A DNA stretch of 64,000 nucleotides from contig NZ_JABAFO010000004.1 of assembly GCF_012843675.1 (NCBI RefSeq), positions 62,001-126,000 of the forward strand. Direction: 5' to 3'. A program made the position numbers and the translations under genes. Below are positions 1-7,937 of this stretch, piece by piece. Origin of the DNA: Lactobacillus sp. MRS-253-APC-2B (GTDB lineage: Bacteria > Bacillota > Bacilli > Lactobacillales > Lactobacillaceae). The stretch's first letter is position 1. Each line of letters begins with the position of its first letter. Under the pieces are notes generated by a model, which worked only from the letters and a program-made list of their open reading frames with translations, did no database searches and was not told where the DNA came from.

Positions 1-1209
1 GCCAACCGCAGTGTGCGGATCAATCAGATAGCCGCTGGTTTCATAGACATATTTGATTTCGCCCGCAACCTGAGTCTGCGTTGCAAAACCAGCTGCAAAC
101 GCTTGATCCAGCTTTTCTTTAGCAGAAGAAGCGACCTGGTAAAAGCCATCGTTTTGCAGTTGTTCCATCAAATTCTTAACGGCTGGCGCATCTTCATCAT
201 AAACATCAAACAAGAGTCGTTCCAGGTTGCTAGAAACCAGAATGTCCATGGCTGGTGCAGAGGTCAGGTGGAACTCCCGGCGCCGGTCGTATTTACCAGT
301 TGTGAAGAAATCCGTCAAGACTTTGTTTTCATTTGAAGCACAGATCAGCTTATTGACAGGTAAGCCAAGCTTTTTAGCATACCAGCCGGCTAGAATATCA
401 CCGAAGTTCCCAGTTGGCACGGTGAAGTTGATTGCATCACCAAGTTTAATCTGGCCTTGTTCAACTAGCTGACCATAAGCGGCAAAGTAGTAGACAATCT
501 GTGGGATCAGCCGGCCAATGTTCATTGAGTTGGCGGAAGAAAACTGGTAGCCATTGTCAATCAAGCGCTGGTTAAAGGCATGGTCGTTAAAGATATGCTT
601 AACCTCAGTTTGGGCATCGTCAAAATTACCTTTAACGGCAACAGCAGTCAGATTTTGACCTGGTTGGCTGAGCATCTGCTTAAGCTGAACGGGGCTGACA
701 CCACCATCAGGATAAAAAACAATGACCTGGGTGCCATCAACATTGGAAAAGCCGCGCATTGAAGCCGTTCCAGTGTCACCAGACGTTGCAGTTAGGATTA
801 CGATATCACGATTAACCCCATTGAGCTTAACGGCCTTAGTCATTAATTGGGGCAGCATCTGCAGGGCAATATCCTTGAAGGCCAGGGTTGGACCATGATA
901 AAGCTCCAGATAGTTAAAGCCGGCTTTTTCACGACTCAATGGCGCGATTGAATCGTCATCCCATTGACTGGCATAGGCCTTGGTTGTACCATCAGCCAGC
1001 TGGTCTTCAGGATAGTCATCAAAAAACCATTGCAGGATCGTCTTTGCCAGTTGCTGATAGGGCAGCTGGATTAATTTCTCCAAATCGTACGCTGGTTTGG
1101 GAAAGTCAACCGGAACGTACAATCCGCCATCTGGGGCCAGTCCTTGAACAACGGCGTCACTTGATTTTAATGCATCTTTAACATTACCACGCGTACTGCG
1201 ATAGTTCAT
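1..1209 (-). CDS. thrC: Threonine synthase, C-terminus cut by window edge
   Basis: Threonine synthase converts O-phosphohomoserine to threonine with PLP, the last step of the pathway whose two preceding enzymes are encoded divergently next door. The visible 403 codons start MNYRSTRGNVKDAL, with the PLP-lysine region FKDIALQ, the ATSGDTG phosphate-binding motif, the SANSMNIGRL segment and, at the cut edge, IDPHTAVG, all typical of the long bacterial enzyme. The start codon at 1207-1209 has a GGAGG box 7 bases upstream. The family is usually close to 490 residues, so roughly the last fifth lies outside the window. It is read from the shared promoter region at 1261-1291. Confidence 0.95.
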   Translation of the reverse strand, partial: MNYRSTRGNVKDALKSSDAVVQGLAPDGGLYVPVDFPKPAYDLEKLIQLPYQQLAKTILQWFFDDYPEDQLADGTTKAYASQWDDDSIAPLSREKAGFNYLELYHGPTLAFKDIALQMLPQLMTKAVKLNGVNRDIVILTATSGDTGTASMRGFSNVDGTQVIVFYPDGGVSPVQLKQMLSQPGQNLTAVAVKGNFDDAQTEVKHIFNDHAFNQRLIDNGYQFSSANSMNIGRLIPQIVYYFAAYGQLVEQGQIKLGDAINFTVPTGNFGDILAGWYAKKLGLPVNKLICASNENKVLTDFFTTGKYDRRREFHLTSAPAMDILVSSNLERLLFDVYDEDAPAVKNLMEQLQNDGFYQVASSAKEKLDQAFAAGFATQTQVAGEIKYVYETSGYLIDPHTAVG

Positions 1210-1260
1210 TGTGATCCTCCATTCTTAATACGGTAGTGGTTTGGTAGAATTCTTTTAAAT

Positions 1261-1291
1261 ATTGTAGCCTATGGATAGTCCATGTTACAAT
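1261..1291. promoter_or_regulatory. Symmetric overlapping divergent promoters of thrC and hom
   Basis: A 31-bp dyad carries ATTGTA at 1261-1266 and TACAAT at 1286-1291. On the plus strand TTGTAG (1262-1267) and TACAAT (1286-1291) form a -35/-10 pair with 18-bp spacing for hom. On the minus strand the same blocks read TTGTAA and TACAAT with the same spacing for thrC. So the -10 of each promoter is the -35 of the other. The centre holds a second inverted repeat, ATGGA-tag-TCCAT (1271-1283), a plausible operator. Promoter assignment is by eye; the symmetry is directly visible. Confidence 0.6.
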
Positions 1292-1339
1292 CATAAATAT
1301 GAAGATTTAATTAAAAACTACAGAGAATGGAGTAGCGCT

Positions 1340-2623
1340 ATGGAAACTGTCAAACTGGGAATACTGGGGCTGGGTACGGTCGGCTCTGGTGTTTTAGAAA
1401 TGATTGAAAACAACGAGAGTAAGATTCGCAATATTATTGGTCGTGAACTATCAGTTAAAACAGTTGTGGTTCGTCATCCAGAAAAGCACCAAAATGCAGC
1501 TGCTGACATCAAACTAACAACTGAATTTGAAGAAGTGCTTAATGATAATGAGATTCAAATCGTCGTTGAGCTGATTGGGGGAATTCATCCTGCCAAAGAA
1601 TATATCGAGCGTCTGTTAAAGGCACATAAAAGCGTTGTAACTGCAAACAAAGACTTGATTGCTTCATACGGTCCGGAACTAGCCGCTCTAGCTTACGAGA
1701 ATCACTGTGACTTGATGTATGAAGCCAGTGTAGCTGGGGGGATTCCAATCCTGCGTACGATCGTCAACAGCTTTGCAGCCGACAACATTCTAGAGGTTAA
1801 AGGGATCGTTAATGGTACGACCAACTATATTTTGACCCAGATGAACCAAAAGCACTGGACATATGATGAGGCACTAAAGAAGGCGCAAGAGCTTGGTTTT
1901 GCTGAAGCAGATCCGACCAATGACGTCACTGGTAAAGACGCGGCCTACAAGATGATCATCTTGAGCTACTTTGCTTTTGGGACGCAGCTTAAGATTGATG
2001 ACTTTAAGACTGAAGGAATCGACACTTTAAATGCTTTTGATGTCAGTCAAGCTGAATCGCTCGGCTATGTTATCAAGCTGGTCGGTTCAGCCAAGGTTAT
2101 CAATGGTGGTGTTTTTGTTGATGTTGCGCCAACCTTGGTGCCGGAAGATCATCCATTGGCAACGATCAACAATGAGTTCAATGCCGTTATGGTTACCGGT
2201 AAGGCCGTTGGGGACACGCTGTTTTATGGGCCAGGTGCTGGTGGACTGCCAACTGCCAACAGTGTTTTGAGTGATATTACTTCAGAAGTCAAGAATCTGA
2301 TCATGGGCACCAGCGGTCATGCGTTCAATACTTATCAAAATGAGTATGTACCGGCAGATCCGGACGATGTTTCCTACCCATACTATCTTTCGCTCACGAT
2401 GCCGGATGTTTCTGGTCAGATGCTTAAATTTACTAAGATCATGGCGGATGTTAAAGCCAGCTTCAGTCAGATCGTACAGTCGCCAATCAAAGATGAAGGG
2501 ATTGCTCATGTTGCCGTCATTACGCATGAGCTGTCGCAAAGTCAATTGACTGAGCTTAAACATCAGCTGCATAATGCCGACTCGATTAAGCTGAATGCGG
2601 CTTACAAGGTTTTGGAAAACTAG
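1340..2623 (+). CDS. hom: Homoserine dehydrogenase
   Basis: Reduces aspartate semialdehyde to homoserine using NAD(P)H, the branch point to threonine and methionine. The 427-residue protein opens with the Rossmann motif GLGTVGSG at residues 10-17, has the catalytic-domain segments VTANKDL, EASVAGGIPI and GIVNGTTNYI, and ends in an ACT-like domain (about residues 350-427) of the sort used for threonine feedback. An in-frame ATG exists at 1271, but it lies upstream of the predicted -10 and has no ribosome site. The ATG at 1340 has GGAG at 1329-1332. The stop codon overlaps the ribosome site of thrB, so the two are probably translationally coupled. Confidence 0.95.
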   Translation: METVKLGILGLGTVGSGVLEMIENNESKIRNIIGRELSVKTVVVRHPEKHQNAAADIKLTTEFEEVLNDNEIQIVVELIGGIHPAKEYIERLLKAHKSVVTANKDLIASYGPELAALAYENHCDLMYEASVAGGIPILRTIVNSFAADNILEVKGIVNGTTNYILTQMNQKHWTYDEALKKAQELGFAEADPTNDVTGKDAAYKMIILSYFAFGTQLKIDDFKTEGIDTLNAFDVSQAESLGYVIKLVGSAKVINGGVFVDVAPTLVPEDHPLATINNEFNAVMVTGKAVGDTLFYGPGAGGLPTANSVLSDITSEVKNLIMGTSGHAFNTYQNEYVPADPDDVSYPYYLSLTMPDVSGQMLKFTKIMADVKASFSQIVQSPIKDEGIAHVAVITHELSQSQLTELKHQLHNADSIKLNAAYKVLEN

Positions 2624-2634
2624 GGGGAATGATT

Positions 2635-3498
2635 ATGCAGATTAAAGTGCCAGCTTCCAGTGCCAATCTGGGTCCAGGATTTGATTCAATCGGCATGGCA
2701 GTGTCACTTTATTTAACGCTGGATGTGTTGGAACCAAGCGATAAGTGGGTGATTGATCATGATTTTAAAGATCTGCCGCATGATGAATCCAATATGATCA
2801 TTGATACTGCCTTAAAAATCAAACCGGATCTGACACCGCATCACTTGAAAATGCAGTCGGCAATTCCAGTTGCTCATGGTTTGGGCAGCAGTTCCAGTGC
2901 TATCGTAGCCGGAATTGAATTAGCCAATACGCTTGGTCAGCTGCAAATGAGTAATGATGAAAAAGTAGCAATTGCCTGTGAGATTGAAGGGCATCCAGAT
3001 AACGTAGCACCAGCAATTTTGGGGGGATTGGTGATTGGTACCAATGTCAATGGCCATTTTGACGCCATTAAAGCGCCATTACTGCCTTACGCGCTGGCAG
3101 TCTACATTCCTTCGTATAATCTAAAAACCGCCGATGCTCGAGCCGTACTGCCAGACAGCATGACGCTCAAACAGGCAACGCATGGCAGCGCGATTGCTAA
3201 CGTCTTGGTAGCCGGACTGTTTGCCAATCGCTATGATCTGGTTGGTGAATTGATGGAGGCCGACGAGTTTCATGAGCAGCCGCGCGCCAAACTGGTACCG
3301 GAGCTAGCCAAGATTCGCGAAATTGGACACGAAGCTGGGGCGCTGGCAACCTATTTAAGCGGTGCTGGACCAACTGTTATGACGATTATTGACAAACAAG
3401 GAATTCCACGATTTAAGCAGCTGCTCTTACAGGCAGGCCTTAGTGATCCATTATTGGAAATCGAACCTGATACGGAAGGTGTTCAGGTAATTGATTAG
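2635..3498 (+). CDS. thrB: Homoserine kinase
   Basis: Phosphorylates homoserine to O-phosphohomoserine, the substrate of the divergently encoded threonine synthase. This is a GHMP-family kinase of 287 residues with the N-terminal PASSANLGPGFDS motif, the ATP-binding loop GLGSSSSA at about residues 82-89 and the C-terminal LSGAGPTV motif. Of two close ATGs (2629 and 2635) I choose 2635, because the G-rich ribosome site at 2623-2627 is only 1 base from the first and 7 from the second. It follows hom after an 11-base gap with no terminator, so it is the second gene of a hom-thrB operon. Confidence 0.93.
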   Translation: MQIKVPASSANLGPGFDSIGMAVSLYLTLDVLEPSDKWVIDHDFKDLPHDESNMIIDTALKIKPDLTPHHLKMQSAIPVAHGLGSSSSAIVAGIELANTLGQLQMSNDEKVAIACEIEGHPDNVAPAILGGLVIGTNVNGHFDAIKAPLLPYALAVYIPSYNLKTADARAVLPDSMTLKQATHGSAIANVLVAGLFANRYDLVGELMEADEFHEQPRAKLVPELAKIREIGHEAGALATYLSGAGPTVMTIIDKQGIPRFKQLLLQAGLSDPLLEIEPDTEGVQVID

Positions 3499-3588
3499 TT
3501 AAAAATGAGAATTGAACTATCATTTTTTGTGCAAAAAAGCTAAAACATCAGGGGATTAAAAATAATTAATCTTTTTTATAATTAAAGG

Positions 3589-3617
3589 TTGACGAGATAA
3601 GATTAGAGTGTTTTAAT
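3589..3617 (+). promoter_or_regulatory. Promoter of the aromatic operon leader
   Basis: TTGACG (3589-3594) and TTTAAT (3612-3617) are separated by exactly 17 bases, a good SigA-type promoter. Transcription would start near 3624, about 27 bases before the leader peptide start, giving a leader of some 330 bases before the transporter gene. Confidence 0.65.
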
Positions 3618-3650
3618 GTTAGCAACCAATTATTGAAAGGGGAAGCAATT

Positions 3651-3716
3651 ATGGAACTTCAATGCCAAAATCGACAAGCGTTTTATTTCGACTTTGCTTA
3701 TTATGCTTTCGTTTAG
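3651..3716 (+). CDS. Putative Phe/Tyr-rich leader peptide
   Basis: A 21-codon reading frame with ATG at 3651 and TAG at 3714-3716, preceded by a strong ribosome site (AAAGGGGA, 3636-3643) at 7-base spacing. Its last 12 residues read AFYFDFAYYAFV: four Phe and three Tyr. It sits just after a promoter and just before competing RNA stems and an intrinsic terminator, upstream of genes for chorismate, tyrosine and shikimate metabolism. The first stem begins at the last base of the stop codon. This is the layout of a ribosome-mediated attenuator. The peptide is an inference from sequence only; no homologue was searched. Confidence 0.65.
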   Translation: MELQCQNRQAFYFDFAYYAFV

Positions 3717-3892
3717 CGTTCGTGCTGCTCAAGCACGAACGCAAGACGTTCAGCGCTTGAGCAGAGTCGCATTTTGGCGCGTCTTTGCCGGGCATCTCTA
3801 AATCCAGCAAAGACGAAGTTCACTTCTTCTTTAAATAACCAACCTTAAGTACATCCCTTCATAAAAGTATTGTGCAGAAGGTCAGCTGGATT
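3716..3892 (+). promoter_or_regulatory. Competing RNA stems of the aromatic operon attenuator
   Basis: Several mutually exclusive pairings are visible. Stem A: 3716-3726 with 3732-3742 (11 bp, loop gctca). Stem B: CTGCTCAAGC (3725-3734) with GCTTGAGCAG (3755-3764), a perfect 10-bp pairing that disrupts stem A. Stem C: CGTCTTTGC (3780-3788) with GCAAAGACG (3807-3815). The near copy GCAAGACG (3741-3748) can also take the C 5' arm. Stem D: AATCCAGC (3801-3808) with GCTGGATT (3885-3892), which overlaps both stem C and the 5' arm of the terminator and so could act as antiterminator. No T-box consensus is present. The pairings are seen; the switching order is inferred. Confidence 0.6.
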
Positions 3893-3928
3893 GATGAGGC
3901 AGGCGTCTCGAAACTGGCTGACTTTTTT
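3880..3928 (+). terminator. Leader terminator ahead of the aromatic operon
   Basis: GGTCAGCTGG (3880-3889) pairs with CTGGCTGACT (3914-3923), 10 bp with three G-U pairs, followed by a run of T to 3928. It lies between the leader peptide and the first structural gene, 12 bases before that gene's ribosome site, so it can only be a conditional terminator for the operon. Confidence 0.75.
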
Positions 3929-3953
3929 AATACCTAACTAAGGGGGATTACTT

Positions 3954-5147
3954 ATGGACATTGCAAAAAATCAAGTCGATACAGTGGCTAAACAACGACT
4001 TTCCGTTAGCCTATACCTTAACTACCTGATTCATGGAATGGGGATGATCATTTTAGCCCAAAACATGAATAGCTTAGGAGCTGCTTGGCATCAGCCAATT
4101 AAAATCGTTTCCTTCGTAATTTCAGGAATCGGCATTGGACGCTTGATCTCATACTTGATAACTGGGTTTCTGTCGGATAAGATCAGTCGTAAGTTTTTCG
4201 TTGAGGTAGGGATGTTTTGTTACGCGGCGTTTGCCCTTGGCATGCCGCTTACCAAAAACATTGGTCTGGCTTACGCCTTTGCGATTCTGGCAGGGGTTGC
4301 CAATTCATCATTGGATGCCGGTACTTACACGACTTTCGTGGAAATGAACGGCGGCAACGGAGCCTACACGATTTTAATCAAGGCCTTCGTTTCCGTTGGT
4401 GAATTCATCTTGCCAATTCTGGTTACGATTCTGGCTAATCAAGGAATGTGGTTTGGCTGGAGTTTCATGGTGATGGTTGTTATGTTGGCAATCAACTTCT
4501 GCTTGATTCTGCCACTCAAGTTCCCAGCCGCTAATCAGGCCAGTGGTGACGCCGTTAATGAGCAGGACCCAGAAATCAAAGGGGTCGCTAAAAAAGTCAT
4601 GACCGGCGCGTTGGTTGTCTACGGCTACTCATCGATGGCTTTGATGATCTGGTTTACGCAGTGGATCACGATGTTTGCGCAACAAACGCTGCACATGTCA
4701 AATGGTGCTGCTCACTTCTTACTTTCACTATACAGTATCGGTTCAATTACCGGCGTCTTGGTGCTGTTTGCCTTACTGGGACACAATGTCAAGGAATCGC
4801 ATCTGCTATTGGTCGTTAATATGATTGCCTTGGTATCATTGCTGGTGATCATGCAAAGCGAACAGTCGCTTTTGATGCAGATTGCTTCATTTACTTTTGG
4901 ACTTAGCGCCGCTAGCGGGATTATGCAGACTGGCCTGACGATTTTTATGAAACTTTACCCAACCCACCGTGGTATGATTACCGGTGTCTTCTACTTCTTT
5001 GGCAGCATTGCTTCATTCACGGTGCCAATTATTACTGGGATGCTTTCCGATATTAACATGGCAGCTGTTATGGCTGGGGATCTGGTAATGGCTGGAATTG
5101 GAATTTTAGTTGCTGCAATTGTGATGGCTGCTGAAAAGAAAGGATAA
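3954..5147 (+). CDS. MFS transporter, first gene of the aromatic operon
   Basis: A 397-residue membrane protein with about 12 hydrophobic segments and the loop motif GFLSDKISRK after the second, typical of the major facilitator superfamily. The ATG at 3954 follows AGGGGG at 3941-3946. It is the first structural gene behind the Phe/Tyr leader and is 3 bases from the chorismate mutase gene, so it is probably co-regulated. Transport of an aromatic amino acid or a shikimate-pathway intermediate is the natural inference. The substrate cannot be read from sequence, and efflux or uptake are both possible. Confidence 0.85.
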   Translation: MDIAKNQVDTVAKQRLSVSLYLNYLIHGMGMIILAQNMNSLGAAWHQPIKIVSFVISGIGIGRLISYLITGFLSDKISRKFFVEVGMFCYAAFALGMPLTKNIGLAYAFAILAGVANSSLDAGTYTTFVEMNGGNGAYTILIKAFVSVGEFILPILVTILANQGMWFGWSFMVMVVMLAINFCLILPLKFPAANQASGDAVNEQDPEIKGVAKKVMTGALVVYGYSSMALMIWFTQWITMFAQQTLHMSNGAAHFLLSLYSIGSITGVLVLFALLGHNVKESHLLLVVNMIALVSLLVIMQSEQSLLMQIASFTFGLSAASGIMQTGLTIFMKLYPTHRGMITGVFYFFGSIASFTVPIITGMLSDINMAAVMAGDLVMAGIGILVAAIVMAAEKKG

Positions 5148-5150
5148 CCA

Positions 5151-5411
5151 ATGGAAAATCCACAATTAAACGCACTGCGCGATCAGATCAATGCCGTTGA
5201 CGAAAAGCTGGTGCAATTGCTTGAGCAGCGTTTCGCCATTGTTAAAGAAGTCGGGGTAGTCAAGCAGGCTGCCAAGCTGCCAATAAGAGACGAGAAACGA
5301 GAACAGGCGGTTTTGGACTGGCTAAAAGCAAAAGTCGATGATGAAGCGTTGCAGCCGGCAATACAAGCCATTTTCCAAACGATTATGGACGAAGCTAAAA
5401 AGCTGGAGTAA
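5151..5411 (+). CDS. Chorismate mutase, AroQ class
   Basis: An 86-residue all-helical protein that should convert chorismate to prephenate, the common precursor of Phe and Tyr. The pattern LRDQINAVDEKLVQLLEQRF near the N-terminus, with the active-site Arg in the first helix and the Lys/Arg residues of VKQAAKLPIRDEKRE, fits the minimal monofunctional AroQ fold, and the length is normal. It follows the MFS gene after 3 bases and precedes aroC by 44 bases. Prephenate is used by TyrA two genes further on. No prephenate dehydratase (pheA) lies in the window. Confidence 0.9.
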   Translation: MENPQLNALRDQINAVDEKLVQLLEQRFAIVKEVGVVKQAAKLPIRDEKREQAVLDWLKAKVDDEALQPAIQAIFQTIMDEAKKLE

Positions 5412-5455
5412 TGATGCTGAATACGGAACGGGAAAATTAGAAAAGAGGAACATTT

Positions 5456-6622
5456 ATGAACTACTTGACTGCCGGTGAATCGCATGGACCACAGCTGACC
5501 GGAATCTTAGAAGGTATCCCAGCAGGCCTGCACTTGGATGTGGAGCAAATCAACCAGGCGCTGGCTGCTCGCCAGGGAGGCTATGGACGCGGCAACCGCC
5601 AAAAAATTGAACATGATACGGTTGAAATTGTTGGTGGCGTCCGTCATGGCGTAACATTGGGCTCACCAATTGCATTGACAGTCAAAAACCGCGATCATGC
5701 ACATTGGTCGGAAATCATGAATCCAACATCACCAGCTACGCCAGAAAATACCGTACGCAAGGTGAACCATCCACGACCTGGGCACGCGGATCTGGTTGGC
5801 GGCATGAAGTACCGGCATCGTGACCTGCGCAACGTCCTAGAACGTTCATCAGCTCGGGAGACGGCGATGCGCGTGGCCGTTGGTAACATCTGTGAACAGT
5901 TGCTGGCCGCATTGGATATTTCGATTATTGGCTATGTACAGCAGGTTGGCTTTATCGATGCTCGCGGCAAACAACCTGATAACGTCAAGGCAATTGAAAT
6001 GCTGATTGCCCAAAATGACTTAAGAATCATTGACAACACCAAAGTTGAGGCGATTCATCAATTGATTGACCAAACCAAGCGCAATGGCGACACGTTAGGC
6101 GGGATTATCCGCGTGGTTGCGGAAAACGTACCTGCTGGCTTAGGCAGTCACGTCAGTTGGGACACCAAATTAGATGGCAAGCTGGCAGCTGCAGTAATGG
6201 GAGTCAATGCCATGAAGGGAGTCTCGATTGGTGACGGATTTGAAAATGCAGTCCGGCTGGGCAGTCAGGTAATGGATGAAATCAGTTGGAATCAAGAAAC
6301 CGGCTACTCACGTTTGAGTAATCACTTGGGCGGTTTTGAAGGCGGGATGACCAATGGCATGCCAATTATCATCAACGCGGCCATGAAGCCAATTCCAACT
6401 TTATACAAACCACTGCAGACAGTTGACGTAACCAATCATGAACCAGTTAAGGCCAATGTTGAGCGTTCTGATACGACCGCGATCGTGCCGGCATCTTTGG
6501 TCGTTGAAAATGTCGTTGCCATCGAGCTGGCCAAGGCAATTGCGGATGCGTTTGAAGCTTCCAGCCTGGAACGTCTGCAGGCTGAAGTGGCCGCTTGGCG
6601 TCAGGAAATGCGCGAATACTAA
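5456..6622 (+). CDS. aroC: Chorismate synthase
   Basis: Makes chorismate from EPSP with reduced FMN, the last step of the shikimate pathway. The 388-residue sequence has the family signatures ESHGPQLTGILEGIPAGL at the N-terminus, GRGNRQKIEHD in the flavin/substrate region and RHRDLRNVLERSSARETAMR near residue 120-140. The ribosome site AAGAGG lies at the expected spacing before ATG 5456. It is the third gene of the attenuator-controlled operon and is 13 bases from aroA, with the ribosome site of aroA directly after its stop codon. Confidence 0.97.
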   Translation: MNYLTAGESHGPQLTGILEGIPAGLHLDVEQINQALAARQGGYGRGNRQKIEHDTVEIVGGVRHGVTLGSPIALTVKNRDHAHWSEIMNPTSPATPENTVRKVNHPRPGHADLVGGMKYRHRDLRNVLERSSARETAMRVAVGNICEQLLAALDISIIGYVQQVGFIDARGKQPDNVKAIEMLIAQNDLRIIDNTKVEAIHQLIDQTKRNGDTLGGIIRVVAENVPAGLGSHVSWDTKLDGKLAAAVMGVNAMKGVSIGDGFENAVRLGSQVMDEISWNQETGYSRLSNHLGGFEGGMTNGMPIIINAAMKPIPTLYKPLQTVDVTNHEPVKANVERSDTTAIVPASLVVENVVAIELAKAIADAFEASSLERLQAEVAAWRQEMREY

Positions 6623-6635
6623 AGGAGGAAACGTC

Positions 6636-7937
6636 ATGAAAGAACTTGCCACGGCCCCACACGGGCTTCATGGATCATTGACGGTACCTGGCGATAAAAG
6701 TATTTCACATCGCGCGGTCATGCTGGGAGCAATCAGTAAGGGAGAAACGGTAATTCATCATTTTTTGGATGGCGATGATTGTCTGTCGACTTTAAAGGCT
6801 TTTAATGATATGGGCGTTAAAAGCGAACGTGATGGGGGGACCGTTGTTATTCACGGCAATGGAATCGATGCACTAAACAAGCCGGCACAGCCTCTGGATA
6901 TGGGGAATTCTGGCACGACTACGCGCTTGTTGATGGGGATTTTAGCAGGCCGTGACTTTGAGACGCGACTTTTTGGAGATGCCTCATTGCAAAAACGCCC
7001 GATGAAACGGGTCAGTGAGCCATTAAGCCATTTTGGGGCCCAGGTTGAGCTAACGGACAACGGGACGCTGCCGGCAGTGATTTATGGTCAAAAGCTGCAT
7101 GGTACCGACTGCCAAATGCAAGTGGCCAGCGCGCAGGTCAAAAGCGCATTGATTTTTGCCGCATTACAGGCCGATACGCCATCAACGATTATTGAAAAAC
7201 TGCCAACCAGAAATCATACCGAAATCATGCTACGGCAATTTGGCGCCGAAATTGAAACGGAAGCTGATCAAAAAACGATTCATGTTATGCCACAGCCGGA
7301 GTTGACAGGGCAAACGGTCGAGGTGCCAGGTGACGTTTCTTCGGCTGCCTTTTTCTTGACAGCCGGGGCAATCGTTCCTGATTCAAAGATTAAGTTGGAA
7401 CGGGTGAATCTAAATCCAACTCGAACTGGAATTATCGATGTGTTGCAGAAAATGGGCGCTGACCTACAGATCGAAGCACTACCAACTAAGGGCGAGCCAT
7501 TGGGCAATATTACGATTGCCACAAGTCAGCTTAAGCCGATTCAAATCGAGGCTGAAGATATTCCGGCAGTGATCGATGAATTGCCGCTAGTCGCGCTGTT
7601 GGCTGCTTGTGCTGATGGAACCAGTTCGATTCGTGGAGCTGAAGAGCTGCGGGTAAAAGAAACGGATCGAATTCAAACCGTAGTTGCTGAGCTGCGTAAA
7701 TTAGGCGTTCAAGTTGAAGAGCTCGCAGACGGTATGATCATTGAGGGAAGAAATGAATGGGCAATTAACAACGATCAGCTTGATAGCTATGGTGATCATC
7801 GCATTGGTATGATGGACGCGATTGCGGCATTAAAGGCTCCCCAACCGCTGCGGCTCGCGCATGCGGATGCGGTCAGTGTTTCATACCCTAAGTTTTTCCA
7901 AGATCTGCAAAAGCTTTTAGGAGGCGGTCTGGCATGA
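6636..7937 (+). CDS. aroA: 3-phosphoshikimate 1-carboxyvinyltransferase (EPSP synthase)
   Basis: Transfers the enolpyruvyl group of PEP to shikimate-3-phosphate. The 433-residue protein has the two inverted-fold domains and the motifs PGDKSISHRAVMLG (near residue 17), GNSGTTTRLL, LFGDASLQKRPM and the C-terminal YGDHRIGMM. An in-frame frame extends back into aroC, but the ATG at 6636 with a perfect AAAGGAGG (6621-6628) is clearly the start. Its TGA overlaps the ATG of tyrA (ATGA), which implies translational coupling. Confidence 0.97.
   Translation: MKELATAPHGLHGSLTVPGDKSISHRAVMLGAISKGETVIHHFLDGDDCLSTLKAFNDMGVKSERDGGTVVIHGNGIDALNKPAQPLDMGNSGTTTRLLMGILAGRDFETRLFGDASLQKRPMKRVSEPLSHFGAQVELTDNGTLPAVIYGQKLHGTDCQMQVASAQVKSALIFAALQADTPSTIIEKLPTRNHTEIMLRQFGAEIETEADQKTIHVMPQPELTGQTVEVPGDVSSAAFFLTAGAIVPDSKIKLERVNLNPTRTGIIDVLQKMGADLQIEALPTKGEPLGNITIATSQLKPIQIEAEDIPAVIDELPLVALLAACADGTSSIRGAEELRVKETDRIQTVVAELRKLGVQVEELADGMIIEGRNEWAINNDQLDSYGDHRIGMMDAIAALKAPQPLRLAHADAVSVSYPKFFQDLQKLLGGGLA

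Noticed and set aside
1271-1339. Upstream in-frame ATG for homoserine dehydrogenase (1271)
   Set aside because: It lies upstream of the predicted -10, has no ribosome site, and adds residues not seen in the family.
3499-3953. T-box riboswitch controlling the aromatic operon
   Set aside because: No GGTGG-ACCGCG T-box core and no specifier-loop layout could be found; a leader peptide and competing stems explain the region better.
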